The notes under the pieces are model-generated. The model searched no databases. It was not told the origin of the DNA and was given only the letters and a program-made list of their open reading frames with translations. From Candidatus Obscuribacterales bacterium (GTDB taxonomy: Bacteria; Cyanobacteriota; Vampirovibrionia; Obscuribacterales; Obscuribacteraceae): 64,000 nucleotides of DNA. Where the stretch lies: positions 1-64,000 of the forward strand of contig JAIELX010000038.1 of the NCBI GenBank assembly GCA_019752635.1. Direction: 5' to 3'. A program made the translations under genes and the position numbers. Every line of letters starts with the position of its first letter. The first letter of the stretch is position 1. Positions 38,067 through 48,225 of this stretch are shown piece by piece.

Positions 38067-40172
38067 TTGTTCGGTCATCTATTCAATGTGGGCGTATCGA
38101 TTCACCTGGTCGACAAAGTGTCGGCCGGTTTGGCTCAGGTCGGACTAGCCGCGGCTCAAGCGCAAGGCAATGTGAATGCGCTCCAGGCGCAGTTCAACCA
38201 GATCAATGCAATGTGGAACCAAGGTCAAACGATCATGAATGCCGGGATGGCATTGGCGGCTCCGCTTGGTCACGCGGTTGAAAAAGCGGCGGAGCTTCAG
38301 AAACTACTTCTCCAAGTTCAAGTTGCAACGGTCGCATCAGCCAAAGAAATGGGCGGATTTGACGACCAGTTGGCGAAGATTTCGCACAGCACCATTTTTT
38401 CAATGGCGGAGCTGGCAAAGATGTCGGCAGCAATGGGGCATGCCGGTATAAGAACGATGCCCGATATCCGCGCGTTGCTCCCGCAGTTTGCGGCCTCCGC
38501 TGAAATTTTGTACCAGAATAAGCATGAAGACCCGACGACTACCGTCGATAAACTCGCCGCGCTGGCTCACCAATTCGGCAAGTACACCGTTGAGGAAATG
38601 AAGCCGATCGTCGAGACTGTCACAAAGCTAGCTTTGAAGCTACCGGGCGGGATCAGCTCATTCGCTACGATGGGATCTTATTTAAACGCGCCTGCTTATC
38701 GAAAGCTCAAGATCGACCCAACGGAAATTCTCACGCTCGAAGCAGCAGCAATGCAAACCACAGGCGGTGGCGGTGGCAGAGGTCGATTGAGCGGTGCTGC
38801 AATCGAAGCTGCATTCTCCCGGATCATTCCGGGCATTTTCGGTTCAGGTCTGCTGACTGGCAAATCCGCGTGGGCTCTAAATGCGATGGGTCTGTCGGAC
38901 GAGAAAGGCTTTTCCACCGTTTTCAAAGATGGAAAGCTCAGCCTGAAAGAATTGTTTGACAAGCTTGGCGCGATTGAGAAGTTCGCCGAGAGTTCTGCCG
39001 GCCGTACAGAACTTGGCCGGCGAATGATGGATTCGGCTCAGACACATCTCAATGACAAGCAGTACGCCGAAATGGGTCCGTGGCTTGAAGAGCTGAGATC
39101 TGGCCGCGCTTCGGATTCCACGGCGCCGGCGGAAATTCTAGAGCGCCTGTTCAAGTTCGCTTTCGGCGTGACGGGTGGTGGCGCTCTGGGAATGATGGCT
39201 GATCCAAAATTCCAAGAGCAACTCGAGTTCTTGAAGAAGTATGTTGAGACCCAGAAAAGCATTGAAGAGATGCAGCAGGAGATGCTCAACGCACTGGAAC
39301 CGCGTTGGAAGCAGTTCACCAGCGACATGCAGAACGTAGTCATCAAGTTTGCAATGACGAGCTTGCCGATCATTCAACGTGTAGTCGAGTTCATGGACCT
39401 AGTCGCGCTCAAGGTTCTTGAGTTCGAACAGCACCACCCAAAGATCACGCAATTTATTTTTCTAATGACCGCAGCAGCCGCAGGAATCCTAATCGTCGGT
39501 GGAGCGATCATCATGCTCCGCGCCGGATTCATGGCACTCAGTGCTATTTTGCCAACTTTGAGTCCCTGGTTATGGGCTGTCGTTGCAGCAGTTGCAGCGC
39601 TCGTCCTTGTGGTTCAAAACTGGGATCAAATCTTGCAGTTCTGCCGCGATCACATTCACGAGGTCAAGTTCGCATTGGCCGTCTTCCTAAATGTGTTCCC
39701 TCTTCTGAAGCTTCAGTTGCACGCAATGTCCTACGTCATGACCCATTGGACGGAGATCGTCAGCAGCGCAAAGAAAACCTGGATCTCATTGGTCATTCAA
39801 TTCAGCGGCTTCATTGATGAAATTGTCAGGAAAGCTGCGGATCTTGGAATCAACATCACCAATCCGGTCGATACAAAAAATCTGGCGAAGAATGCAAATG
39901 CATGGGCCGATCAAGAACTGAAGTTTGCTGGACTCGATCTAGATGGTGCTCTGGCTATGCCCAAGAACCTCAAACCGGCTGCGGCTGGCGCGAAGGGAGG
40001 AAACATCAACGTCGGCTCCCTGCATATACACCAACAACCAGGTCAAGATTCGAAGGCTCTCGCCGATGACATAATGCAGCACCTCAGTAAAGGGATGCGT
40101 AACATGGGCGCGGCAACGACCACAGCCAACGGCAGCAATCAAAGTGCCTATTGGGCGGGAGCCACTGACTAA
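38067..40172 (+). CDS. Tape measure protein
   Basis: 701 aa from TTG 38067, chosen for GAGGAGGCGAA directly upstream. A long helical region is followed by hydrophobic helices (about residues 461-520) and a Gly/Gln-rich C-terminus. Length sets the tail at roughly 100 nm by the usual 0.15 nm per residue. It is the largest gene but one in the late block, right after the chaperones. Confidence 0.85.
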   Translation: MFGHLFNVGVSIHLVDKVSAGLAQVGLAAAQAQGNVNALQAQFNQINAMWNQGQTIMNAGMALAAPLGHAVEKAAELQKLLLQVQVATVASAKEMGGFDDQLAKISHSTIFSMAELAKMSAAMGHAGIRTMPDIRALLPQFAASAEILYQNKHEDPTTTVDKLAALAHQFGKYTVEEMKPIVETVTKLALKLPGGISSFATMGSYLNAPAYRKLKIDPTEILTLEAAAMQTTGGGGGRGRLSGAAIEAAFSRIIPGIFGSGLLTGKSAWALNAMGLSDEKGFSTVFKDGKLSLKELFDKLGAIEKFAESSAGRTELGRRMMDSAQTHLNDKQYAEMGPWLEELRSGRASDSTAPAEILERLFKFAFGVTGGGALGMMADPKFQEQLEFLKKYVETQKSIEEMQQEMLNALEPRWKQFTSDMQNVVIKFAMTSLPIIQRVVEFMDLVALKVLEFEQHHPKITQFIFLMTAAAAGILIVGGAIIMLRAGFMALSAILPTLSPWLWAVVAAVAALVLVVQNWDQILQFCRDHIHEVKFALAVFLNVFPLLKLQLHAMSYVMTHWTEIVSSAKKTWISLVIQFSGFIDEIVRKAADLGINITNPVDTKNLAKNANAWADQELKFAGLDLDGALAMPKNLKPAAAGAKGGNINVGSLHIHQQPGQDSKALADDIMQHLSKGMRNMGAATTTANGSNQSAYWAGATD

Positions 40173-41080
40173 TGCCTGACGTGATCCTCAAAGTCGGTTC
40201 GGTTGAGTTTCTCGACATGGAAGCTCCATCCAAGTTCGGCGATCTCGGAGCCGTTCAGGCGTTGGCCTTGCACGAGTTCGCCGGCGGAATTAGGTCTATT
40301 CAACTCTTCGGATCGTTTCCCCGTCCTCAACGTTGGTCAGGAATTCTGATCGGACGTGATGCGCACAGCCGGGCACGGACCATGAAGCAGCTCGTCGCTT
40401 CTGGGGAAGCCACCACGTTGGAGTGGAACGGTTGGTCATTCTTTGGCGTCATGGCCGAGTTTGAGATCCAGGCAACGGACAGTCTTTGGGAACTTCAATA
40501 CAACGCACTATTTGAACCAGCTGAAGACACTTCAACAGGCGCGACATCGGGCCCAGCGGTAGCTCCAAGTTCACTGCTGCCATTTGCTTTGGAAGTCGCG
40601 AACAACCAGGCATCAAAACCCGCTTCTGGCGCGATTCTGGATCCGTCGATTCCAGCCGAAGTCGACAAGCTAAAACAGGCGGTCAATCAGGCACTGCTGC
40701 AAAACGGCAACTTGTCTTCTATTCCACCAGCGACAATTTTCGGATTCCAACAACAGGTCAACACGCTCCGGCAAACATTGGCTCTTGGTCCACTTCTGAG
40801 TGTGGACCAGGGAGAATCTCTTGCCGCTCGCGAACTCGATCAAACACTTCGTGTGATCGATTGGCTGCTGGACAACTCACTTCCGCCGCTTGCCGAGATC
40901 AACGTTCAGAATCCAAACCTTTTTGTTCTCGCCGCAGCACACTATGACGGTGACGTAGACAAATGGGAGCTCATCGCCAAGGCGAATGGACTCCTGACGC
41001 CATATCCCATCGGAACGTATCGCCTCGTGATTCCGGCAGACATTGAAAAGCCAAAATCGAATATTCCGGTGTTCATCTAA
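40172..41080 (+). CDS. LysM-containing baseplate protein (gp53-like)
   Basis: 302 aa, TAATG overlap. An N-terminal beta domain (FAGGIRSIQLFGSFPRPQRW) and a C-terminal LysM-like module (NLFVLAAAHYDGDVDKWELI, then ANGLLTPYPIGTYRLVIP). Such proteins join tube and baseplate and may contact peptidoglycan. Confidence 0.75.
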   Translation: MPDVILKVGSVEFLDMEAPSKFGDLGAVQALALHEFAGGIRSIQLFGSFPRPQRWSGILIGRDAHSRARTMKQLVASGEATTLEWNGWSFFGVMAEFEIQATDSLWELQYNALFEPAEDTSTGATSGPAVAPSSLLPFALEVANNQASKPASGAILDPSIPAEVDKLKQAVNQALLQNGNLSSIPPATIFGFQQQVNTLRQTLALGPLLSVDQGESLAARELDQTLRVIDWLLDNSLPPLAEINVQNPNLFVLAAAHYDGDVDKWELIAKANGLLTPYPIGTYRLVIPADIEKPKSNIPVFI

Positions 41081-42264
41081 TGCGTGGACAGATCAGAGCC
41101 GTAACCTCCTCGGTCATAATTCACGGGCAGGAATTCCCGAGCAAGTCCTGGACGGTCAGGCTAGGTGCCGCGGGAAGTCTTGCGACTGTTTCGATCAGTA
41201 CATCGCTTGCTCTGCTGCGAGCTAGCGGACTGGATGTGGAGAAGGCTGCTCTAGAACCGGATGGAGTACCAATCGACATCTATGCCGGCTATGAGGGCGA
41301 AGGCGCTCATGTATTCGGTGGAGTCATGGAGACTTGTCGATGGAGTTTCCGCGAAGATTCTGTAACGATCGAAGGCATTGATCACGGAGTGGTGCTAGCA
41401 GATTCCCGCGAAGCCATTTCGAAAATCGACTACCGAAACCAAAGCATTGGACAAATTGTCACAGCGATCGCAAAAGAACACGGTTTTAATTTCGAAATCA
41501 ATGACCCTGGGGTGAAAGCAGGCCAGGAACTCTGGGGTGAATCGGCATACATACCAAATCCACAACCTTGGTGGTCGATCCTGCAAACACTTGCCAGGCA
41601 GGTTGGCTACGAGGTACATGTCACCCCGGAGAAGAGCTTGTTCTTTGGTCCGAGTGAAGCGGTCTTTCGCGAACGCATCGGTGTCATTTGGGGAGCCTCA
41701 CCAGGTTCTAAAGATCACCCTCTGCTCGATCTCGACGTTTTGTTCTCGCCACGCAGAAACACCAACGTCGAAGTCAATGTCATTTCTTATCATCCTCAAC
41801 GCGCGGAACTGATCAACGGACGAGCAGAGACGAGCGGAAGTCCATTGTCATCGCCACCAATACGACAAAAGCAAGCTACCACTCGACGAGGAAAAGCAAG
41901 CAAAGGCCGGTACACCGGAAACAGTGGTGCTCAAACGTCACCTTCAAAGAAGCCTGTCCTGACTTTTCACATTGACGGTCTCACCAATGAGCAAGCCAAG
42001 GCAAAAGCGCGAGCGATCGCGAAAGACATCGCGAAACGCCAAGTTGTGATTACTGGCAAGATTGAAGGACTGCCGGCGATGCAAGTGCACGGTCGGGTTG
42101 ACCTGCGTCAGGGCAATTTGGACCTAGCAAGTTTTGCGGGACGCGATTACACGGTGAGCAATGTCACGCACACTTACAATTTTCCAACAGGCGGTCGGTC
42201 TGAGGCCGGGTTCACTACCGAGTTTACGGCCATGACTGGTGGCAACTTGATCGGGGGTCCGTAA
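41080..42264 (+). CDS. Baseplate hub protein (gpD/gp44-like)
   Basis: 394 aa, TAATG overlap. IDIYAGYEGEGAHVFGGVME, YRNQSIGQIVTAIAKEHGF and WWSILQTLARQVGYEVHV follow the late-control D/gp27 pattern. A Ser/Thr/Lys-rich linker sits near residues 255-290. It forms the hub on which the spike sits. Confidence 0.8.
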   Translation: MRGQIRAVTSSVIIHGQEFPSKSWTVRLGAAGSLATVSISTSLALLRASGLDVEKAALEPDGVPIDIYAGYEGEGAHVFGGVMETCRWSFREDSVTIEGIDHGVVLADSREAISKIDYRNQSIGQIVTAIAKEHGFNFEINDPGVKAGQELWGESAYIPNPQPWWSILQTLARQVGYEVHVTPEKSLFFGPSEAVFRERIGVIWGASPGSKDHPLLDLDVLFSPRRNTNVEVNVISYHPQRAELINGRAETSGSPLSSPPIRQKQATTRRGKASKGRYTGNSGAQTSPSKKPVLTFHIDGLTNEQAKAKARAIAKDIAKRQVVITGKIEGLPAMQVHGRVDLRQGNLDLASFAGRDYTVSNVTHTYNFPTGGRSEAGFTTEFTAMTGGNLIGGP

Positions 42265-42266
42265 AC

Positions 42267-43961
42267 ATGCAATGGATTCACGACGTAATGCAGCAAGCCC
42301 AACAGCAAGTGGGCGACGTCAAGTTAGTGCTGTTTGGACACATCAGTTCATACGATCCGACGCTCCATGCCGTTCGAGTCATCATCCCGCAATACAGAGA
42401 CAGCAATGATAGTCCGTTAGAAACCAGCTGGATTCCTCTTGGTACGCTCGCGGTTGGTAACGGCTTCGGAATTCAATATGCCCCTAAGGGCGGCGCAACG
42501 GCCAGCAATCCAGGAGATGGCGAGCAATGCGCGGTGCTTGTGTTTAATCGGGGCACCGGTCTCATGGCCAGTGCTCAGTTGTTCTTTAACGATCTAATGG
42601 TGCCTCCGGGCAATGGCGACAACGAGACGCAGGATTACATCGGCGCGCAAAGCGTAGATCCATACGGACGCAACATGCTTGAAGCCGGCGAACTGGTCAT
42701 GAGACACCAGTCTGGCTCGTTTATAAAAATGTATGACGATGGTCAAATCCAAGTGGTAAGCCGCGACAACCTCAGCCTGCATGCCGAGCGAGACGTCAAC
42801 CTGATCATGAACAACGGTTCTTTGTTCAGCGACGCGTTTGACCAAACGGACATTCAGACCGGCACAAACATGAACCTGACCGCTGGTCATGATGTTGGAG
42901 TCGCGGCCGTCGGCAATGTTGAATTGGATGGAACGAACGTCGATACTACGGCGGGGACAGACGTACGCATCAACGCCGATAGTGGTGTGAGTCTCAGCGC
43001 GCGCATGGGACAAATCTCACCCGCTCCAGGAAACATTCAAATGCAGGCGGAGAACGATATTGAAGCTTCTTCCCTGGGTGACTTTCTCTTCCTGGCTGGC
43101 TTGCATGTGACATTGAACGCGAAGTCTGGAGGGATGCAAATCAGCACCGGAAATTCGGTCGGGAGCGCAGTGGCAGGCAATATCGACTTAGACTCAGTGC
43201 AGGACATAAACCTAATTGCAACTCGCGACATCATCAGTAATACGAGGAATCATCTGCTGCGCTCGCAGACAGGAAGATTCACTATAGCGACAGCTAACGA
43301 GTCCATTCCGGGCGGATCAACAGCAAACGACATTTGCGTTCTGTCCGACGACGATGTACGCATCAGGGCCAGGAACGGGGTTAGCATCACTTCCGGATCG
43401 AGAGACCAAGATCCCGCCGCAGACGACATCGACATCATGGCCGATGATCACGTCCGCATACACACTCAAAGCGGTGGTATCGCAATAGGCGCATTGCAAG
43501 ATCCGCGATCACTACTACTCACCGGCGATATCTATATTGCTTCGAATGGCAAGTTAACCATCGAAGGCGCCGGACCTAGCACTGCGCTAGTTCGCATGCG
43601 TTCAGTTCACCAAAGCGTCTCGATCTACACCGGCTCAACTTCAGATGCCACCGGCAAAGACATCAAGATTTCCTCAGAACAAAATTTGACTTTAGAAACC
43701 CGAGGATTTAGCAGCAGCAACATAGCCATTAATGCCCCTAATGGAATGATCACTATCTACGCGCAGAATGTCAACACCAACATCCGCATCGGTGCCAACG
43801 GGCCCGCTCACTACAATCTGTTGACGAAGTATCTTTGGGACAACTACCTGTCAAATCACACGCATAGCGGTGTCGTAGCTGGCGGTGCTAACACTGGTGG
43901 TCCAGTAGGTGTTCCGACGATGGTTTATCCTTACTGCACAAACACGTTGGCTGCCAACTGA
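42267..43961 (+). CDS. Baseplate spike (gpV/gp45-like) with beta-helix
   Basis: 564 aa. An N-terminal OB-fold (residues about 15-120) is followed by a long stretch of short strands (VNLIMNNGS, MNLTAGHDVGVAAVGNVEL, DVRINADSGVSLSA and more), a triple-stranded beta-helix. The end has NHTHSGV, the HxH metal motif of spike tips. It pierces the outer membrane. Confidence 0.8.
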   Translation: MQWIHDVMQQAQQQVGDVKLVLFGHISSYDPTLHAVRVIIPQYRDSNDSPLETSWIPLGTLAVGNGFGIQYAPKGGATASNPGDGEQCAVLVFNRGTGLMASAQLFFNDLMVPPGNGDNETQDYIGAQSVDPYGRNMLEAGELVMRHQSGSFIKMYDDGQIQVVSRDNLSLHAERDVNLIMNNGSLFSDAFDQTDIQTGTNMNLTAGHDVGVAAVGNVELDGTNVDTTAGTDVRINADSGVSLSARMGQISPAPGNIQMQAENDIEASSLGDFLFLAGLHVTLNAKSGGMQISTGNSVGSAVAGNIDLDSVQDINLIATRDIISNTRNHLLRSQTGRFTIATANESIPGGSTANDICVLSDDDVRIRARNGVSITSGSRDQDPAADDIDIMADDHVRIHTQSGGIAIGALQDPRSLLLTGDIYIASNGKLTIEGAGPSTALVRMRSVHQSVSIYTGSTSDATGKDIKISSEQNLTLETRGFSSSNIAINAPNGMITIYAQNVNTNIRIGANGPAHYNLLTKYLWDNYLSNHTHSGVVAGGANTGGPVGVPTMVYPYCTNTLAAN

Positions 43962-44383
43962 TGTCGATTGATCCAAACAACAAGACATTAAAGCTCGAAT
44001 GGGGTGAGGATTTCGAAATCTCCCAGAACGGCAGTCTTGTCATGTCGACAGGTTTTGAGCAAATCAAGCAACGAATCATCAGGCGACTCTGTAGTAATCC
44101 CGCGTTCAAGCTCGCTGACAAGACTCCAATTCCGGCGGACTACATTTTTGAGCAGGAGTATGGAAATGCTCTCCGGAGGAAAATCGGTGAGCCGTACAAC
44201 CGCGACATCCAAGAAAGTCTGGAGCAGGCGGTCAATCAAGCAATCGTTATCGACGAGGGACTCGCAGTTTCACGGCCGCCAGTTGTTGAGATTTTCAAAG
44301 TCGGGGTGGATCAGGTCTGGATAAGAATCGGCGTAACGCTGAAGACTGGTCAATCAGGGGCGGTCATTTTCACCGTCGTCTAA
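43961..44383 (+). CDS. Baseplate wedge protein (gp25/W-like)
   Basis: 140 aa, TGATG overlap. GFEQIKQRIIRRLCSNP, YGNALRRKIGEP and SLEQAVNQAIVIDEGL match the gp25-like lysozyme-related fold. It joins J protein and sheath at the baseplate. Confidence 0.8.
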   Translation: MSIDPNNKTLKLEWGEDFEISQNGSLVMSTGFEQIKQRIIRRLCSNPAFKLADKTPIPADYIFEQEYGNALRRKIGEPYNRDIQESLEQAVNQAIVIDEGLAVSRPPVVEIFKVGVDQVWIRIGVTLKTGQSGAVIFTVV

Positions 44384-44418
44384 ATTTCTTTCTAGAATGA
44401 GGCGCGAGGAAACAAGCA

Positions 44419-45564
44419 ATGCCGCTCACTACCAAATCTTTTGACCAACTCGTCAGCGATCTTTGCAATGCTTGGGCTGCGGAAATTAGCCTTTCGCCAG
44501 CCTTAGTTGCAGGAGATCCTGTTCTCGCGATCATGAGTGCGGTGGGATCACAGGGACTCTTCCTCCAATTCCTGGTGAATCTGGTTTACAAGTTCTCGCG
44601 GGCATCGACCGCCGAAGGAACCGATTTAGATTCATTCATGGCTGACTTTGGTTTCCTGCGACTAGCAGCAACAAATGCTTCAGGCAGGGTCACATTAACA
44701 ACCAAAGTCGCTAAGGCAACCAATGTTTTGATTTCAGTGGGCAAGACGGTCCAGGTCACCGGTGGCGCCATCAAATTCGACATTGTCGAAGACGCCAGCC
44801 TTCCCGCATGGTCCGCCGAACAAAACGCCTATGTTTTGCCGGCAGGAACCTTGTCAATCGATGTAGCGATCAAGGCACAAGTAGCAGGGTCCGGGTCAAA
44901 CGTTCAAGCGACTCAGATCAACCAGATCGCCAACGCGATCACCGGAATAGATCTAGTCAACAACCAACAACCTTTCACGAACGGTTTGGACGCAGAATCT
45001 GATCGTGATTTTCGCAATCGATTCATTTTGTGGATCAACTCACTCAGCAAAGCCACGAAGGCGGCCATTCTTTCGACGGTGCTCAACGTACAACAAGGGC
45101 TGAATATTTCACTCTTGGAGAATACCGACACAGCTGGCAATGCTCGGAATGGATTCTTTACGGTCGTCGTGGACGATGGCTCTGGAGCCACCCCGGCCCC
45201 TTTGCTGACGTCAATCTTTAATGCGGTTGATGAGGTTCGCGGCTTCACCATTCAGCATGGCGTCTTGGCTGCAGCGTTAGTGCTTGTCACGATTCAACTC
45301 AATATAAAAGTTGCGGCCGGTGCCAATGCCGCGGCAACGCAGCAAGCCGTTCAAACTGCGATTCTTGCCTACGTCAATTCATTGAAAATTGGAGAGACCC
45401 TCTACCTTCACAAGGTCACGCAGGTCGCAATCGACGCCAGCCCTAATGTGTTGAGCGTTCAACCGAACTCACAGCTTATAGATTCACTTGAGGCAGACAA
45501 AACTGTCACCGTGCTTCAGGTCATCCGGACAGATGCAGCACATGTGACCGCAGGAACCTACTAA
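44419..45564 (+). CDS. Baseplate J-like protein
   Basis: 381 aa. TAEGTDLDSFMADFGFLRL, a middle beta domain, GLDAESDRDFRNRFILWINS and SKATKAAILSTVLNVQQGLN are characteristic of Baseplate_J proteins. A weak late-type motif (TAGAAT near 44393) lies in the gap upstream. Confidence 0.85.
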   Translation: MPLTTKSFDQLVSDLCNAWAAEISLSPALVAGDPVLAIMSAVGSQGLFLQFLVNLVYKFSRASTAEGTDLDSFMADFGFLRLAATNASGRVTLTTKVAKATNVLISVGKTVQVTGGAIKFDIVEDASLPAWSAEQNAYVLPAGTLSIDVAIKAQVAGSGSNVQATQINQIANAITGIDLVNNQQPFTNGLDAESDRDFRNRFILWINSLSKATKAAILSTVLNVQQGLNISLLENTDTAGNARNGFFTVVVDDGSGATPAPLLTSIFNAVDEVRGFTIQHGVLAAALVLVTIQLNIKVAAGANAAATQQAVQTAILAYVNSLKIGETLYLHKVTQVAIDASPNVLSVQPNSQLIDSLEADKTVTVLQVIRTDAAHVTAGTY

Positions 45565-46931
45565 TGAGTGTTCCGACTGTCATTCCGGACATTGATGCGG
45601 CTCAGTGGGCAGAGCACCTGCTCAGCTTGTGGCCGCAGGACTGGTCAAGTGATGCCTCTCGCCATGAGGGCGGAGCGGTCTATGCGCTTTTCAAGTCAAT
45701 CGGATTGAATTTGGAACTCACTGACGACAACATTCAGTTTGTTTTCAAAGCATGCCGGATTGCGACGGCTACTGACGTTGCTCTAGATGCCGTGGCTGCC
45801 GATTACTTTGGTGAAGTGGCAGGTTATCCAGCCGACGTGATCCGAGCTCCTGGTGAGCCGGACTCATCATTCAGAAACCGAATCTATGCCGCCCTACTTT
45901 TGCCGAGCGCGACCAGGCATGCGATGAGCCTTTTGCTTGAGAGACTGACAGGAAGTCCACCGAAGTTGGTCGAACCTTGGCGGATTTCGGATACAAGTGC
46001 ATGGGACTGCATTTCCTATTGGGATGTGGATTCTGAAGCAAACCCCGGACGCTGGGGGGATCCCGGTTTAACATATCAGGGCTTTATTGATTCACCACTC
46101 CCGCAGTTTGCTGACCAGGGAGCAAATCCCGTTTACTGCTTCGACAACGGGGCCGCCTGGGACCAGTTCTACTTCTTGGAAGTTGACAGCAGGTGGTTCA
46201 TAAACACAGAGCGCCTCGATCAGCTCGTCAACAAAACCAAGCCATTTGGCACTACGATTTGGCGTAGATATACAAGCCAGGCGCTGATCGATCACATGAT
46301 TGGCAAGTCCGAGAATGTGGCAAACCTGGCAGTAGAGAAACCTGTTTCGATTTACCCGCCATTTGCCGGAAAGTATGTGATTCTAGCGAGCACGTCTTGG
46401 AACACAACGGTCAGCGTCGAGCCGGTTTCAAACGACTCCTTTCTTTTGGAATGCACTGTTGCTGCGCCACAGGAAGGTGGTGTCATCGACTGGATCGGAA
46501 TTCCGATCACTCATGCCGGCGTCGGGCTAACGCTTGTGATCTTTGATACCTATGAAACCGTATTGGCTATTCCTACCGGATTTAGTCAGAACGATGCCTT
46601 GATAGCTGTGCCGAATTGGGACACGAACGTTTGGATCAAGAGCCGCAATGCCACTCATGTGACAATCGGGTTTGGAGCACCGGCGCCTTTCCTTTCGGAT
46701 CTTGGTTTCATATTCTGGAGCGACCACAGTCGCTCTGGTCAAGTAACCGTTCCGGCAGAAGCGCTCTCGGTTGATATTCCGATTAGAAACAGTGGAACAT
46801 ACCAGGCCTTCGCGTTGCCGTCTTGGAATACGCAAGTCAGAATCGAGAAATTTGCGGATTACTTCACCGCGCATTTCAACGTTCCGCCAGACGCCACAAG
46901 CAAGCTTGATTTCGCAATCCGATCAGATTAG
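45564..46931 (+). CDS. Tail protein I-like with three C-terminal repeats
   Basis: 455 aa, TAATG overlap. Residues about 1-240 are like P2 gpI (PDSSFRNRIYAALLLPSATR, then SDTSAWDCISYWDVDSEANP). After that come three degenerate repeats, each with an aromatic xSWNTxVxI-type strand (TSWNTTVSV, PNWDTNVWI, PSWNTQVRI). The repeats could carry fibres or bind a receptor. The gene ends in TAG. Confidence 0.75.
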   Translation: MSVPTVIPDIDAAQWAEHLLSLWPQDWSSDASRHEGGAVYALFKSIGLNLELTDDNIQFVFKACRIATATDVALDAVAADYFGEVAGYPADVIRAPGEPDSSFRNRIYAALLLPSATRHAMSLLLERLTGSPPKLVEPWRISDTSAWDCISYWDVDSEANPGRWGDPGLTYQGFIDSPLPQFADQGANPVYCFDNGAAWDQFYFLEVDSRWFINTERLDQLVNKTKPFGTTIWRRYTSQALIDHMIGKSENVANLAVEKPVSIYPPFAGKYVILASTSWNTTVSVEPVSNDSFLLECTVAAPQEGGVIDWIGIPITHAGVGLTLVIFDTYETVLAIPTGFSQNDALIAVPNWDTNVWIKSRNATHVTIGFGAPAPFLSDLGFIFWSDHSRSGQVTVPAEALSVDIPIRNSGTYQAFALPSWNTQVRIEKFADYFTAHFNVPPDATSKLDFAIRSD

Positions 46932-46940
46932 TGCGGGTGA

Positions 46941-46956
46941 GAAATTTTGTTATCGT
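46941..46956 (+). promoter_or_regulatory. Late promoter of the fibre block
   Basis: GAAATTTTGTTATCGT, nearly identical to the copy at 28983, is followed by a leader hairpin CCGACG/CGTCGG (about 46957-46978) before the GTG start at 46988. Confidence 0.55.
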
Positions 46957-46987
46957 GCCGACGAGTTTCCTCCGTCGGAGCTAGCAC

Positions 46988-48223
46988 GTGGATCGATCGA
47001 TCATTTACTCGGCCGAACAGATTCGTCTGTTTGATTTCCTTCAGCAGTCACGCGATCTCATGGTCGGAATGGGTCGACTCGCTCAAGCGCTTTTCGGCAG
47101 CATCAATACGATCCTGACGGATTTCACTGCTGCGGCTCAAGCTTCGCCAAACATGACTATAAGTCTGGGAAGCGGTCAAATATATCAATGGGCGGCGCTT
47201 GATACGCTTCCGTATGGTCCTCTCGCCTCGGAATCCACCCCGATTTATCAGCAAGGTTATGCAGGACAACAAACACTAAGTTTTACCACTGCGGCGTTGA
47301 GCGCAGGGCAAGAACAGTGGGTCTTGGTGCAATGCAAATTTGACCAGGTCGATTCCGTCAGGACAGGCGATCCTACCGGCGGCATCCTGCCTTACTACAA
47401 TTCGAGCAACCCGACTCAACCTCTTCAAGGTCCAGGCGGCAACAGCCAAGTTCAATCTACCGTTCGGACCGGCAGAGCGGCAGTGTCGCAGCTCTATGGC
47501 ACTCCGGCAGCAACGGGCACCGCGACGCCTCCGGCACCGGCGGCCAACAATGTGCCGATGTATCTGATCAAACTAACGTTCGGTCAGACAGCAATCACAA
47601 ACGGTCAAATTCTCAAAGCAGGCAACGCGGCTTCCCCTGGCTACGCGGAAGCGCCCTTCGTCGGAGGCTTGTTCGCTCAGCACCACAAGGGAGCCGCGTT
47701 TGGTCAGGCGCCACAAATTGATCTAACCACCGAAGTCTCAGGTGTTCTGCCTCTAGCCCGCGTACCCGGAACTAATACCAGCGGGCTACTCGTTTGCATT
47801 CGCATGGGCGCGTCAGCACCTACGGCGCTCCAAGGCAATGCGGGGGATCTCTATTTTCAGACAGGTGCACCGAGCACACTGTGGGTCTGCGAAACCTCCG
47901 GAACGCCGGGCACGTGGCGCGCTGTCTACGCCAAACCGACGATCCGTCCTGTCTCTTTCCCCTATGTCATCACAAACAACTTCGCGACGATCCTCATCGA
48001 TTGCACGGCCGGCGATGTAGAACTGACTTTGCCAACTGCCGCCAACCAAGCAGAAATCACATTCGGTCGCGTTGATACTACCGCCAACAAAGCGCGTATC
48101 AACGCTCTTTCCGGCGAGAAGATAAAAACAACTCTCGACTACTTCGACATCCTTTCTCCTGACGAATCCCGCACGTTCGTCAGCGATCCTTCGACGGCTC
48201 CTGACACCTGGTGGTTCTTCTAA
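46988..48223 (+). CDS. Tail fibre/collar-type protein
   Basis: 411 aa from GTG 46988. The N-terminus (FDFLQQSRDLMVGMGRLAQA) is helical. The middle is Thr/Ala/Pro-rich. The end has VSGVLPLARVPGTNTSG and GNAGDLYFQTGAPSTLWVCE, both common in phage fibres. It has no signal peptide, unlike the next three genes. Confidence 0.65.
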   Translation: MDRSIIYSAEQIRLFDFLQQSRDLMVGMGRLAQALFGSINTILTDFTAAAQASPNMTISLGSGQIYQWAALDTLPYGPLASESTPIYQQGYAGQQTLSFTTAALSAGQEQWVLVQCKFDQVDSVRTGDPTGGILPYYNSSNPTQPLQGPGGNSQVQSTVRTGRAAVSQLYGTPAATGTATPPAPAANNVPMYLIKLTFGQTAITNGQILKAGNAASPGYAEAPFVGGLFAQHHKGAAFGQAPQIDLTTEVSGVLPLARVPGTNTSGLLVCIRMGASAPTALQGNAGDLYFQTGAPSTLWVCETSGTPGTWRAVYAKPTIRPVSFPYVITNNFATILIDCTAGDVELTLPTAANQAEITFGRVDTTANKARINALSGEKIKTTLDYFDILSPDESRTFVSDPSTAPDTWWFF

Positions 48224-48225
48224 AC

